A stretch of DNA of 29,493 bases, taken from an uncultured Mycoplasmatota bacterium (GTDB lineage: Bacteria; Bacillota_I; Bacilli_A; RF39; UBA660). Positions within the stretch are counted from its first letter, which is position 1, and every line of letters starts with the position of its first letter. The notes beneath the pieces were generated by a model. That model saw nothing but the letters and a program-made list of their open reading frames with translations, searched no databases and had not been told where the DNA came from. Where the stretch lies: assembly GCA_900556025.1 (NCBI GenBank), contig USNG01000021.1:1-29493 (forward strand). The letters are read 5' to 3'. This document shows positions 1 through 7,504 of the stretch, one piece after another. Made by a program: the position numbers and the translations under genes.

Positions 1-163
1 TTTTTCACAATATTTATCACCTACCACTCCATTCTAAAAAATAAATCTAATCTCTTTCTTATATAATTATATCATCTTCTTGATAAATTTTATTACCAAC
101 TTCTAATATAAAATCTTTTAAGTTCTTTATAATTGTGTTTTTTAAATCTTTTTCACTATTCAT
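1..163 (-). pseudogene. Remnant of a DUF1016 (YhcG-like) PDDEXK nuclease gene
   Basis: An open frame starts with ATG at 163-161, overlapping the end of copZ, and encodes 34 residues (SEKDLKNTIIKNLKDFILEV and onward) before a TAA at 59-61. This resembles the start of the C-terminal nuclease domain of the DUF1016/YhcG family, in which a segment like SEKDLE..I..NL..FLLELG precedes the catalytic core. Shifting one frame after the stop gives RLDLFF, similar to the family's IDLLFYH segment, and then another stop. The piece has no N-terminal domain and the frame is broken, so I read it as a decayed gene fragment that continues beyond the left edge. The similarity is from memory of the family, and a chance short ORF is the alternative. 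Confidence 0.4.
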
Positions 164-389
164 CTGCCCCTATATTAATAACTTTATATCCTAAATTAGA
201 AATAGTATCTTTTATCACACTATCACTAATACCAACTCTTGAATATATAGTTGCTGTTTTATCTTTTAAGCTAATCTTAACTTTATCAACATCTTCTAAT
301 CCCAATAAAGCTTTCCCAACTTTAGATTTACAATGCTCACACATCATCCCTTCAATAGTAACTATTTTTTTTATTTTTTTATTAAACAT
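156..389 (-). CDS. copZ: Copper chaperone, HMA domain (CopZ-like)
   Basis: This 77-residue protein is a single heavy-metal-associated domain with the metal-binding motif GMMCEHC (Cys17 and Cys20) followed by the usual beta-alpha-beta pattern. CopZ proteins carry Cu(I) in the cytosol and hand it to a CopA-type ATPase. The start has a strong ribosome site (GGAAGGAG). It begins three bases after the copA stop codon, so the two are almost certainly co-transcribed and co-translated. The length is normal for the family (about 65-80 residues). The metal specificity is inferred from the neighbour, whose transmembrane motif is CPC; silver is also possible. The end overlaps the ATG of the nuclease remnant by eight bases. 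Confidence 0.9.
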   Translation of the reverse strand: MFNKKIKKIVTIEGMMCEHCKSKVGKALLGLEDVDKVKISLKDKTATIYSRVGISDSVIKDTISNLGYKVINIGADE

Positions 390-392
390 ATT

Positions 393-2597
393 TTATTTCT
401 CCTTCCATCTTTTTAATCTTAATGCATTTATTATTACAGTGAAACTAGATAACGTCATTGCAAGTCCAGCTATCATTGGATTCATTGTAATATTAACAAA
501 CTCTAAAAGTCCACAGGCAATTGGAATCATACAAACATTATAAAAAAATGCCCAAAACAAATTTCCTTTTATATTAATTAATGTTTTTTTACTTATATCA
601 AATAAATTATATATTGAATTCAAATCATTTCTCATTAATATAACATCAGCAGAATCAGCAGCTATATCAATAGCAGATTTCAAGCTTACACCTATATCTG
701 CAAGTGATAAACTTGGAGCATCATTTATTCCATCTCCAACCATCATAACTTTTAAATTTTTATTCTTAAGTTCTTTAATCTTATTTGATTTATCTTTAGG
801 AGACACATTTGCTATTACTTCTTTAATGCCAATACTTTTAGCAATTATACTAGCAGTAACTTCATTATCTCCAGTCAGCATAATTACTCTTTTATTTATT
901 TGTTTTAATTTATTTATAACATCACGAGCATTATCTCTAATAATATCTTTAACTCCAATAATTGCAATAACTTTTTTGTCTTCAATAACATAAACAATAC
1001 TGTTACCATCTAAAGACAATTCTTTCTCTTCTTTAGACATATTATTTTCTATGTTATATTTTTCAAATAATTTATTATTTCCTATTAAATATTTTTTATC
1101 ATTAACAATACCACTTAATCCAATCCCAGCAACATTCTTAAATTCTTTAACATCTATTTTCTTTAAATTATTTTTTTCAGCATAACTATTAAAAGCACTA
1201 GCAATTGGATGCGTAGATTTACTTTCTAGTGATGAAACAATTTCTATTAAATCTTTATCTAAATAATCAGATTTATTTATTATTTTTGATATTCTTAAGT
1301 TTCCATAAGTAAGTGTTCCAGTTTTATCAAAAATGATTACATCAATTTTATTTGCATTTTCAAGTATCTCTGACTTCTTAACTAATATCCCATTCTTAGC
1401 GCATAATCCTTCACTCACTACTATTGCAAGTGGTGTTGCAAGACCTAATGCACAAGGACAAGCACAAACAAGTACAGTTACAAAATAAACAATCGACTCA
1501 CTAAAACTAAATCCTAATATTAAATGAACAATTAAAGTTAAAATAGCTAAAATTATAACAACTGGAACAAATATTCCACTTACTCTATCTGCTATTCTTG
1601 CTATTGGAGCTTTTGTATTTGTAGCCTCAACCACTAATCTTACTATTTCTGATATAGTTGAATCTCCTCCTATATTTTCTGCTTTATACAAAATTTCACC
1701 ATCTAAATTTATAGCGCCAGCAACTACTTTATCATTTATACTTTTTTTAACTGGTGTTGATTCCCCACTTATAAACGATTCATCAACATGTCCATTTCCT
1801 TCAACTATAACTCCATCAACAGCAAATCTATTTCCTGGTTTAACTATCAAAATATCTCCTTTTTTAACTTCATCAATAGATACTTCTACTTCTTTATTAT
1901 TTTTAAATAAAATTGCAGACTTTGGAGTAATAGTAACCAAACCTTTTATAGCATCTTTAGTTTTTTCTTTACTAATGCCATCTATATATCTTCCAAACTT
2001 TATCAAATATAAAATAATACATACACTTTCAAAATATAAATTTTTTACATACTCATTATTACCATTTAATATCATAATCATATTAAATGTACTAAATATA
2101 AAACTAGAAATAACACCTAATGTAACTAATGTATCCATATTAGGAGATTTATATTTAATATTTTTTATTCCATTAATAATAATATCCTTACCAAAATATA
2201 TAAAATACAAACTAAATATAAACAAACATACTGAATAATTTATTGGATGATTTATCATATGCAAAAATGGAATTGCAGGTAAATGTATCATATGTGACAT
2301 AGATATATATAAAACCAATAATGCAAACAATCCATTAATTATGAAATATGTACTTTTATTATCATTATCATTTTCTTGTTCATCATAAATACCTAAAGAT
2401 TTAAAACCTGCTTCACTTACAAATCTATTTAAGTCATCTATTGTAATATTCTCTTCATAACTTATACTAGCAGAAGACATTACTAAATTTACTAAAGCAT
2501 CATCTATACCTTTTTGTTTTAATAAATATTTTTCTAAACTTGATGAACAAGCACTACATGTCATACCTTCAATTTTTAAAATTATTTTTTTCATCAT
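393..2597 (-). CDS. copA: Copper-exporting P1B-type ATPase
   Basis: This 734-residue ATPase is full length. It has one N-terminal HMA domain (GMTCSAC, Cys14 and Cys17), about eight membrane helices, the ion-binding CPC motif at 380-382 (context CACPCALGLATP), the phosphorylated Asp424 in DKTGTLT, the HP signature STHPIA, the nucleotide and hinge motifs MLTGDN and GDGINDAP. CPC together with these motifs is typical of Cu(I) exporters of the CopA family, which expel copper from the cytosol. Two ATGs are adjacent (2597 and 2594). The second has better spacing from GAGGTGA and shares a base with the stop codon of the upstream chimera (TGATG), which indicates translational coupling. No CopY or CsoR regulator gene is in the window. 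Confidence 0.95.
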   Translation of the reverse strand: MMKKIILKIEGMTCSACSSSLEKYLLKQKGIDDALVNLVMSSASISYEENITIDDLNRFVSEAGFKSLGIYDEQENDNDNKSTYFIINGLFALLVLYISMSHMIHLPAIPFLHMINHPINYSVCLFIFSLYFIYFGKDIIINGIKNIKYKSPNMDTLVTLGVISSFIFSTFNMIMILNGNNEYVKNLYFESVCIILYLIKFGRYIDGISKEKTKDAIKGLVTITPKSAILFKNNKEVEVSIDEVKKGDILIVKPGNRFAVDGVIVEGNGHVDESFISGESTPVKKSINDKVVAGAINLDGEILYKAENIGGDSTISEIVRLVVEATNTKAPIARIADRVSGIFVPVVIILAILTLIVHLILGFSFSESIVYFVTVLVCACPCALGLATPLAIVVSEGLCAKNGILVKKSEILENANKIDVIIFDKTGTLTYGNLRISKIINKSDYLDKDLIEIVSSLESKSTHPIASAFNSYAEKNNLKKIDVKEFKNVAGIGLSGIVNDKKYLIGNNKLFEKYNIENNMSKEEKELSLDGNSIVYVIEDKKVIAIIGVKDIIRDNARDVINKLKQINKRVIMLTGDNEVTASIIAKSIGIKEVIANVSPKDKSNKIKELKNKNLKVMMVGDGINDAPSLSLADIGVSLKSAIDIAADSADVILMRNDLNSIYNLFDISKKTLINIKGNLFWAFFYNVCMIPIACGLLEFVNITMNPMIAGLAMTLSSFTVIINALRLKRWKEK

Positions 2598-2908
2598 TTC
2601 ACCTCAAAATACTTTTCATCATCTATTACTTTGATATTATTAATATTTAGTAATTCCTTTTTTATTGTATTTCTACAATTATCACAAATAATACCATCAA
2701 TTTTAATAGATAAATAAAGAGATAATTTCTGACTAGATTCTCTATTTATTATTACATTACTAGTTATTCCAACTTGAGGAAAATTATTTTTAAAACTAGA
2801 GGTAAAATAATCTAGTGGAATATAATTATATGCGTTATCCTTATTGATTCTATTAGCTAAATATGTTTTACCTGATTTAGCAACACCACATATTAATATA
2901 TTTTTCAT
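2594..2908 (-). CDS. Chimeric protein: truncated P-loop kinase fused to an HMA-like metal-binding segment
   Basis: This 104-residue ORF joins two parts. Residues 1-66 look like the start of an AAA/nucleotide-kinase-like P-loop protein, with an intact Walker A GVAKSGKT at 8-15 and the downstream pattern (IPLDY, then ESSQKL) seen in small bacterial kinases, but the rest of the kinase (lid, base-binding part) is missing. Residues 67-104 resemble the first two thirds of an HMA domain: SIKIDGIICDNC with Cys75 and Cys78, a helix, and two strands, but no final helix and strand. It has a good ribosome site (AGGAGGG), overlaps the upstream gene by ATGA and couples to copA by TGATG. It may be a functional copper-binding adaptor or the product of a deletion that fused two genes. 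I cannot tell which from sequence alone. Confidence 0.7.
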   Translation of the reverse strand: MKNILICGVAKSGKTYLANRINKDNAYNYIPLDYFTSSFKNNFPQVGITSNVIINRESSQKLSLYLSIKIDGIICDNCRNTIKKELLNINNIKVIDDEKYFEVK

Positions 2909-3903
2909 AAACCCTCCTGTTTAGACATATCTTGTTTAATCATTTCTTCCATTTGATATACTATTGAATCAGTAGCATTTTGACCTATAATATCATAATT
3001 ATTTTTACGTTCAGAGTCCATTTCACTATCCATTTGTTTATCAACAAAACTTTCTATAATACTTGCATCGTATTTATCTTTAGGTCTAGAATTCTTTTTA
3101 GAATTATATATACTTTCTAATGTTTGCATTCTATAAAATGTTCCATTATGTTCTCTAACTTGATCAGAAAACATCATTGAAGCATATCTTTCTGTAAAAT
3201 GACGTTCATTAACACATAAATCTTGAGTTGTATCTTGATTAGGATAATAATATTCTCTTAATACAATTTCTCCATTAGGCAATCTATTAAACAAAAATAA
3301 TCCAATACTCATTGGTGTATCTTTATATGTAATCTTATATTCATGACCAAAAGTTTCTTTATGATCCATATTACTCACAAATTTAAACTCATCATTATTT
3401 CTAACTAAATCATATAAAGCCATTAACTGTTCTTCATTTATAAACAAATCTAAATCACCATGATATCTTTCTAAAGGATGATTAGTTGCCAAATATCCCA
3501 TTAAACCTCCGGTATAAAAACAATCAAAGTTAATTCCAATCAACTTATTAAATTCATCAAACACTTTAGTAACTAACTTATGATTTTCAGTTAAAGGCAT
3601 ACTTGGATGTTCTAAATTCATGCTTTTTATCCATTCTAACCTATTTATTAAATCATCTGCAGAATGATATTTTTGAGGATTTAAAGCTATTATCATATCT
3701 GAATTAGAAAGAATTTGTTCTACAGTTAATACTTTTCTATTAAATAAATCATTCAAGGAAATCATTATACTATCAATAATATCATCCACTTCAAGTAAAC
3801 ATAATTTTTCTATATATTTTTCTATTAAACTTTTATCAATAACATTAGATAATTCTACAAATTTATACACAATTTTTTTAACTAATTCTTTTTTATCACC
3901 CAT
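2905..3903 (-). CDS. Nucleotidyltransferase-fold protein, function unknown
   Basis: This 332-residue protein has the signature of the nucleotidyltransferase fold: a Gly-Gly pair at 132-133 (YTGGLMGYLA) followed by HGDLDLF with Asp150 and Asp152, the metal-binding pair expected in this superfamily. Such domains occur in antibiotic nucleotidyltransferases and in AbiEii/MNT-type toxins. The first 120 residues are helical and unrecognised, and the C-terminus is polar. I chose the ATG at 3903 because AGAGGTG stands just before it. An earlier in-frame ATG at 3963 has no ribosome site. It overlaps the P-loop/HMA ORF by ATGA and so heads the copper operon. No antitoxin-like partner (HTH or MNT/HEPN) is visible beside it, and its substrate is unknown. 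Confidence 0.7.
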   Translation of the reverse strand: MGDKKELVKKIVYKFVELSNVIDKSLIEKYIEKLCLLEVDDIIDSIMISLNDLFNRKVLTVEQILSNSDMIIALNPQKYHSADDLINRLEWIKSMNLEHPSMPLTENHKLVTKVFDEFNKLIGINFDCFYTGGLMGYLATNHPLERYHGDLDLFINEEQLMALYDLVRNNDEFKFVSNMDHKETFGHEYKITYKDTPMSIGLFLFNRLPNGEIVLREYYYPNQDTTQDLCVNERHFTERYASMMFSDQVREHNGTFYRMQTLESIYNSKKNSRPKDKYDASIIESFVDKQMDSEMDSERKNNYDIIGQNATDSIVYQMEEMIKQDMSKQEGL

Positions 3904-3984
3904 TGTTACACCTCTAATCCTATAAATATTATCTAATATTATATTAACATAGAATATATTCATCTTCCATAAATTATCAACAAT

Positions 3985-4010
3985 AAAAAAGATTAGTCTA
4001 ATAACTAATC
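3985..4010 (-). terminator. Rho-independent terminator of the split lipoprotein gene
   Basis: On the minus strand a stem GATTAGT/ACTAATC with a six-base loop is followed by six T residues. It lies just after the TAA that ends the second half of the lipoprotein frame. Confidence 0.75.
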
Positions 4011-4012
4011 AT

Positions 4013-4159
4013 TTATTTACACATAGTTTCATTAAAAGTACTTTTATAATCACTAAAATAAATATCTTTATTTTTATTAGTTGTATTACAAGTTGTAACA
4101 GTTAAATCTAAGCTTTTAGATTTATAAATAGTAGTTCCACCATCACGTAATGTTACAAT
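4013..4159 (-). pseudogene. In-frame C-terminal continuation of the lipoprotein, beyond a TAA stop
   Basis: Directly after the TAA at 4160-4162 the same reading frame stays open for 48 codons and ends with TAA at 4013-4015. The translation (IVTLRDGGTTIYKSK, then TCNTTNKNKDIYF, ending in MCK) looks like ordinary protein and not random AT-rich sequence. It reads naturally as the end of the lipoprotein, giving about 220 residues in total, and the terminator follows at once. The likely explanation is a nonsense mutation; programmed readthrough or a sequencing error are alternatives. There is no ribosome site of its own. Confidence 0.65.
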
Positions 4160-4678
4160 TTAATCCATATTTTCTGTAATATGCTTAATACTATCATCTA
4201 ATGTTTGATATGTAGTTGATATATATTCTTTTAAACTAACTTCCTTTTCATCAATAATATAAATTTCTTTTATAGAACCATCAAAATAAATTATTCTATC
4301 ATCCATCTTACAATATTCATAATATTTACTAGAATCATAATGATCAAATTTTTCAATTTTAATTTTATTATTTGCCATTTTTGATTCAATAAGTTTTTCA
4401 ATCTTTGTTGCTTCAACTTGAGCAGGATAACTTTCAAATATAACACCATCATAATATATTTTTACGTAGTCGTCTATTTCATAAATAGTGTCATTATCTT
4501 TTAAGTCAATTATAAATCTATCAGAACTTTTTCTCTCATCTTCAAGTAAATCTGGTTCAACTATAATGCTATTAGAAGAGACTTCAATTACTTTTGCTAT
4601 AAATGAATGTTCTTCTTTTTTATTACAGCCTGTTAACACAAGCAAACAGCATAATATTATTAAAACTATTCTTTTCAT
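4160..4678 (-). CDS. Lipoprotein with DUF3221 (YobA-like) domain, probably truncated by a stop codon
   Basis: This 172-residue protein begins with a lipoprotein signal peptide, a hydrophobic core and then the lipobox LTGC with the lipidated Cys18. Residues 28-95 fit DUF3221: FIAKVIEVSSNSIIVEPD, a later DRFIIDL, and YDGVIFESYPAQVEATKI, a small OB-like beta domain found in exported Gram-positive proteins of unknown function. The part after residue 100 is a second domain (KYYEYCKMDDRIIYFDGSIKEI) that appears to run on past the TAA stop (see 4013-4159). It sits eight bases after the gene at 4687-5607 and is surely in the same transcript. Binding partner unknown. Confidence 0.8.
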   Translation of the reverse strand: MKRIVLIILCCLLVLTGCNKKEEHSFIAKVIEVSSNSIIVEPDLLEDERKSSDRFIIDLKDNDTIYEIDDYVKIYYDGVIFESYPAQVEATKIEKLIESKMANNKIKIEKFDHYDSSKYYEYCKMDDRIIYFDGSIKEIYIIDEKEVSLKEYISTTYQTLDDSIKHITENMD

Positions 4679-4686
4679 ATTCTCCT

Positions 4687-5607
4687 CTATTCTATTATAT
4701 CATCAAAAAAATCTTCATCAATGTCAATTAATGCGTATCTTTTTTCTCTAATACTAATTTCAAAATTTGGTTTATATGTTATTTCAGCAATAACATCCCT
4801 ATCATCATATAAATATATATCATATATTGGCATTGGCATAGTCACAGGTCCAGTCCAAACATTAGATTTTTTTATAATTGATACAAATTCATCTATTTTA
4901 TCTTTATCCGTAATCGTTTTAATTTTACTACTTTCCGACTCTTGATAGCACTTAACAACTATTTTTTTGGTTTTAGAAATTGTATCGAGAATCAAATCTG
5001 GTAATTTTAATTTTCCAATTTTTAGTAAAGAAAATGTTCCAAAGTTATTATTGCAATTCATGATAGCCACCAAATCTTTTTCTTCACCTAATACACAAGT
5101 TATTTTATTACTTTCATCATCTTCTGGAGTTAATATAATTTGATTGTTACTATTTATTAAAAAAGTTCCTTTCTTTTCAAAAACCAATTCATTATTTTTT
5201 GTATTTTTATAATAAGCATACTTATTTTTACCAACCCCATTAAAGTTTATAAAAGAATTATTATCATAAGTATATGTTCCATCACTATTAATAAATGTTA
5301 AATCCCATGCTGTATCTGTATTTTTTAATAAATCAATTGTTTCCTTACATCCACTATTCTCATCACAATTATCATAGTATCCAATTTCAATTTGAACAGG
5401 TGCACAATTAAATTTAGTATTTTTAAAATGTGAACTAATCTCAACCTTACCATTTTTACTACAATAATAAGTATTAACAAAAAGTCCTTTATCAACATTA
5501 TCTACTCTATAACTCAATAAAGGAGAACGATTAAATAACATAGCTTGTAAAGTATCAAGTAAAATAATTGTAAATAAAATTAAAGTGATTTTTAAATATT
5601 TTTTCAT
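4687..5607 (-). CDS. Membrane-anchored extracytoplasmic protein, unknown
   Basis: About 306 residues with one N-terminal hydrophobic helix (residues 3-20) that serves as signal anchor, followed by a long extracytoplasmic part. It contains Cys-rich segments (NTYYCSKNG, FNCAPV, DNCDENSGC), a beta-rich middle region with SDGTYTYDNNSF, and a C-terminal domain (residues from about 230) of the form DEFVSIIKKSNVW, then PIYDIYLYDDRDVIAEITY. I do not recognise a named family. Two in-frame ATGs are present; the one at 5607 is better spaced from AGAGGT than that at 5613. It precedes the DUF3221 lipoprotein by eight bases, so the pair probably forms a cell-surface operon. Confidence 0.75.
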   Translation of the reverse strand: MKKYLKITLILFTIILLDTLQAMLFNRSPLLSYRVDNVDKGLFVNTYYCSKNGKVEISSHFKNTKFNCAPVQIEIGYYDNCDENSGCKETIDLLKNTDTAWDLTFINSDGTYTYDNNSFINFNGVGKNKYAYYKNTKNNELVFEKKGTFLINSNNQIILTPEDDESNKITCVLGEEKDLVAIMNCNNNFGTFSLLKIGKLKLPDLILDTISKTKKIVVKCYQESESSKIKTITDKDKIDEFVSIIKKSNVWTGPVTMPMPIYDIYLYDDRDVIAEITYKPNFEISIREKRYALIDIDEDFFDDIIE

Positions 5608-5661
5608 AAACATATACCTCTATAAAATTAAAACGTCATAAAAATATATAACTTATCACAC

Positions 5662-5695
5662 AAATAAAAAAGTTTATTAAAAAATAAACTTTTTT
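5662..5695. terminator. Bidirectional terminator between the HExxH gene and the envelope operon
   Basis: A stem AGTTTATT/AATAAACT flanked by runs of A on the left and T on the right (5666-5695) can work on either strand. On the minus strand it lies immediately after the stop codon of the HExxH gene. Confidence 0.75.
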
Positions 5696-7451
5696 AATTA
5701 CATTTATTCATTAAAGACATCTGTCTTATAACTCTATCATAGAAATTTTGAATCTCTTGATATACAAATTCAGCCCTCTCTAATATAAAAGAATATTGTT
5801 CAGTTAATGTATCGTTCTCTTTATCTGCAAGTGATTTAGCTAATCCTTTTTTACATAAATCATCAACCCAGTTTAACAAGAAAACCAATTCTTCATAATT
5901 GTTTTCCCCAATATAATAAGTTAATCTACTTGGATCAGACATAACTTTTGCTTCAATAACATGTTTTCTATATTTAGTAACTAAAGGATTTAATAAAGAT
6001 TTATCAATATCAGATGTATTAATTTTATGACGAATTTCTTTATCAACGTATTTACTATCTTCTAAAATAAAAATTCCTTGATTTTCTAAATATTCAGTTG
6101 CCTCAATAGCAAATATATCATTAATAGTCTCATTAAATCTTTCATATTTTCTATATTCTTCATTAAAAGAATTTGCATCTACATTAACATGTTTATCAAA
6201 ACCACATTGCCCATCTTTTTCATCTATAACATGACCACATTCATGTAAAAAACAATATGATAAAAGTCCTAGAGTATTCTCACCTATTCCAAAGTATAAC
6301 AAAACACATGGTTTTCCATTTTCATCTTTTGAATTAACAACACATACAGTTTTATCCATTATTTCACCATAAGTTATAGTTTCAATATCTTCTATGTTTT
6401 TATTTTTACTTACAAAATCAATGTAATCTTTTCTACACATATGGTAAGTTCTAAGCGCAGAATTATTAACAGCATAGTATTTTTTAACAAGTGCATCAAC
6501 AAACTCACCATCAAATAATCTTCCACTAGCAATTTCATTTTTAACAAATTCAATATGCTTAAAAATTTCCTTTTCACTAAAATTACTATAATCAATTTCT
6601 GGAACATCAAACCCTATTTTCTTTAAAAAACTATTTTGAAGTTCTACTAAAGTCATTAAAGGAATAGAAGAATTCACATTCATTTGATATAAATCATTCA
6701 TTAATTCACTATTAAATATATAGATACCATAAGATTTAAATAATTCTTCATCACATAAAAACAAATCAGTCTGTTCTTCAAGAGTCTTACTTGATATTTT
6801 ATTTCTTATATATTCAGGAAAATTTTTAGAAGATTTAACAAATAAAATTCTTATCGCAGCTTTTTTAGTATCTTTGCAAAGCTTAATTTCACTCTCTAAT
6901 TTACTTTCATAAGAACTAAAAATTTTTTTATATTTACTATATTTTTCACTAAACTTTAAATATATTTGTAAAATCTTATCTACTTCTATTAAAACTTTAG
7001 AATAATCTTGACTCAACATAATTTCTTTATAATTATTTCTATTAATATCATTTCTATTTAATAAGAAGTTTATCATAATAATTTTACTGTTTAATAAATT
7101 ATTTTTACTTAAAAATTCATCATCATCAAAATGCACAAGTAATAAATATAGTTTATCTATATCGCCATTTTCAAATAGAAGGTTAATATTATTTTCAAGA
7201 ATATTAATTATATTTCTATCAAGCTGATTATCTCTACTTAAATTTATCGCATCAAAAAATTCACTTAAACATTCTAACTTTTTAAATGATTTTAATTCAT
7301 CTATGTAATTTAATTCACCTTCAACATCAGTATAAAAACAAATTCTAGCACTATTTATCTTTTCGGCTATTATATCTCTATATTCTTCTCCTAAAACAGC
7401 AGAATAAGCATCAATAATATAAGGCAAGCACTCTTTAAAATTAAATATCAT
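5694..7451 (-). CDS. Large cytosolic protein with HExxH metallopeptidase-like motif
   Basis: This 585-residue protein has no signal peptide or membrane helix. Residues 1-260 are charged and helical, without a recognised domain. Residues 395-410 contain FLHECGHVID, an HExxH zinc motif with His403, Glu404 and His407. It is followed by ETIND (Glu441 to Asp445), an ExxxD arrangement that could supply the third zinc ligand as in gluzincins, although the 33-residue gap is longer than in thermolysin. I infer a zinc-dependent peptidase or similar hydrolase with an unknown substrate. The start ATG has AGGGGG four bases upstream and lies inside a 12-bp inverted repeat. It is a single-gene unit with its own promoter and terminator. 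Confidence 0.75.
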   Translation of the reverse strand: MIFNFKECLPYIIDAYSAVLGEEYRDIIAEKINSARICFYTDVEGELNYIDELKSFKKLECLSEFFDAINLSRDNQLDRNIINILENNINLLFENGDIDKLYLLLVHFDDDEFLSKNNLLNSKIIMINFLLNRNDINRNNYKEIMLSQDYSKVLIEVDKILQIYLKFSEKYSKYKKIFSSYESKLESEIKLCKDTKKAAIRILFVKSSKNFPEYIRNKISSKTLEEQTDLFLCDEELFKSYGIYIFNSELMNDLYQMNVNSSIPLMTLVELQNSFLKKIGFDVPEIDYSNFSEKEIFKHIEFVKNEIASGRLFDGEFVDALVKKYYAVNNSALRTYHMCRKDYIDFVSKNKNIEDIETITYGEIMDKTVCVVNSKDENGKPCVLLYFGIGENTLGLLSYCFLHECGHVIDEKDGQCGFDKHVNVDANSFNEEYRKYERFNETINDIFAIEATEYLENQGIFILEDSKYVDKEIRHKINTSDIDKSLLNPLVTKYRKHVIEAKVMSDPSRLTYYIGENNYEELVFLLNWVDDLCKKGLAKSLADKENDTLTEQYSFILERAEFVYQEIQNFYDRVIRQMSLMNKCN

Positions 7452-7478
7452 ACAACCCCCTAGAAATTGTATGATATT
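7444..7478 (-). promoter_or_regulatory. 12-bp perfect inverted repeat spanning -10, ribosome site and start codon
   Basis: The arms AATATCATACAA (7444-7455) and TTGTATGATATT (7467-7478) are perfectly complementary and separated by 11 bases that hold the AGGGGG ribosome site. One arm contains the start codon and the other overlaps the -10 box. Because transcription should begin near 7469, most of the upstream arm would not be in the RNA, so a DNA operator is more likely than an RNA hairpin. Confidence 0.6.
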
Positions 7479-7504
7479 ATAACATTACTTATTATATAAA
7501 TCAA
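7476..7504 (-). promoter_or_regulatory. Sigma-A type promoter of the HExxH gene
   Basis: On the minus strand TTGATT (7499-7504) and TATAAT (7476-7481) are separated by exactly 17 bases. The predicted transcript starts about 18 bases before the ATG. Confidence 0.75.

Noticed and set aside
1975..2238. Open frames on the plus strand opposite copA and other minus-strand genes (also 133-543, 4488-4945, 10442-10657, 13235-13495, 14301-14495)
   Set aside because: They lie fully inside genes with clear family motifs on the other strand, have no ribosome sites, and their hydrophobic composition is what AT-rich antisense sequence gives.
2905..3903. Toxin-antitoxin pair of AbiE type
   Set aside because: Only the nucleotidyltransferase signature is present; the neighbour is a P-loop/HMA chimera and no winged-helix antitoxin is adjacent.
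3904..3963. Longer start (3963) for the nucleotidyltransferase
   Set aside because: The extra 20 codons have no ribosome site and overlap AT-rich promoter-like sequence, whereas ATG 3903 is preceded by AGAGGTG.
6410..6610. 66-codon open frame on the minus strand inside the HExxH gene
   Set aside because: It is another frame of a well-supported gene, without ribosome site or recognisable sequence.
7444..7478. RNA thermometer hiding the start codon of the HExxH gene
   Set aside because: The hairpin would be very stable, but the TATAAT at 7476-7481 places the RNA 5' end inside the loop side of the first arm, so the full stem should not form in RNA. Kept as a DNA operator candidate.
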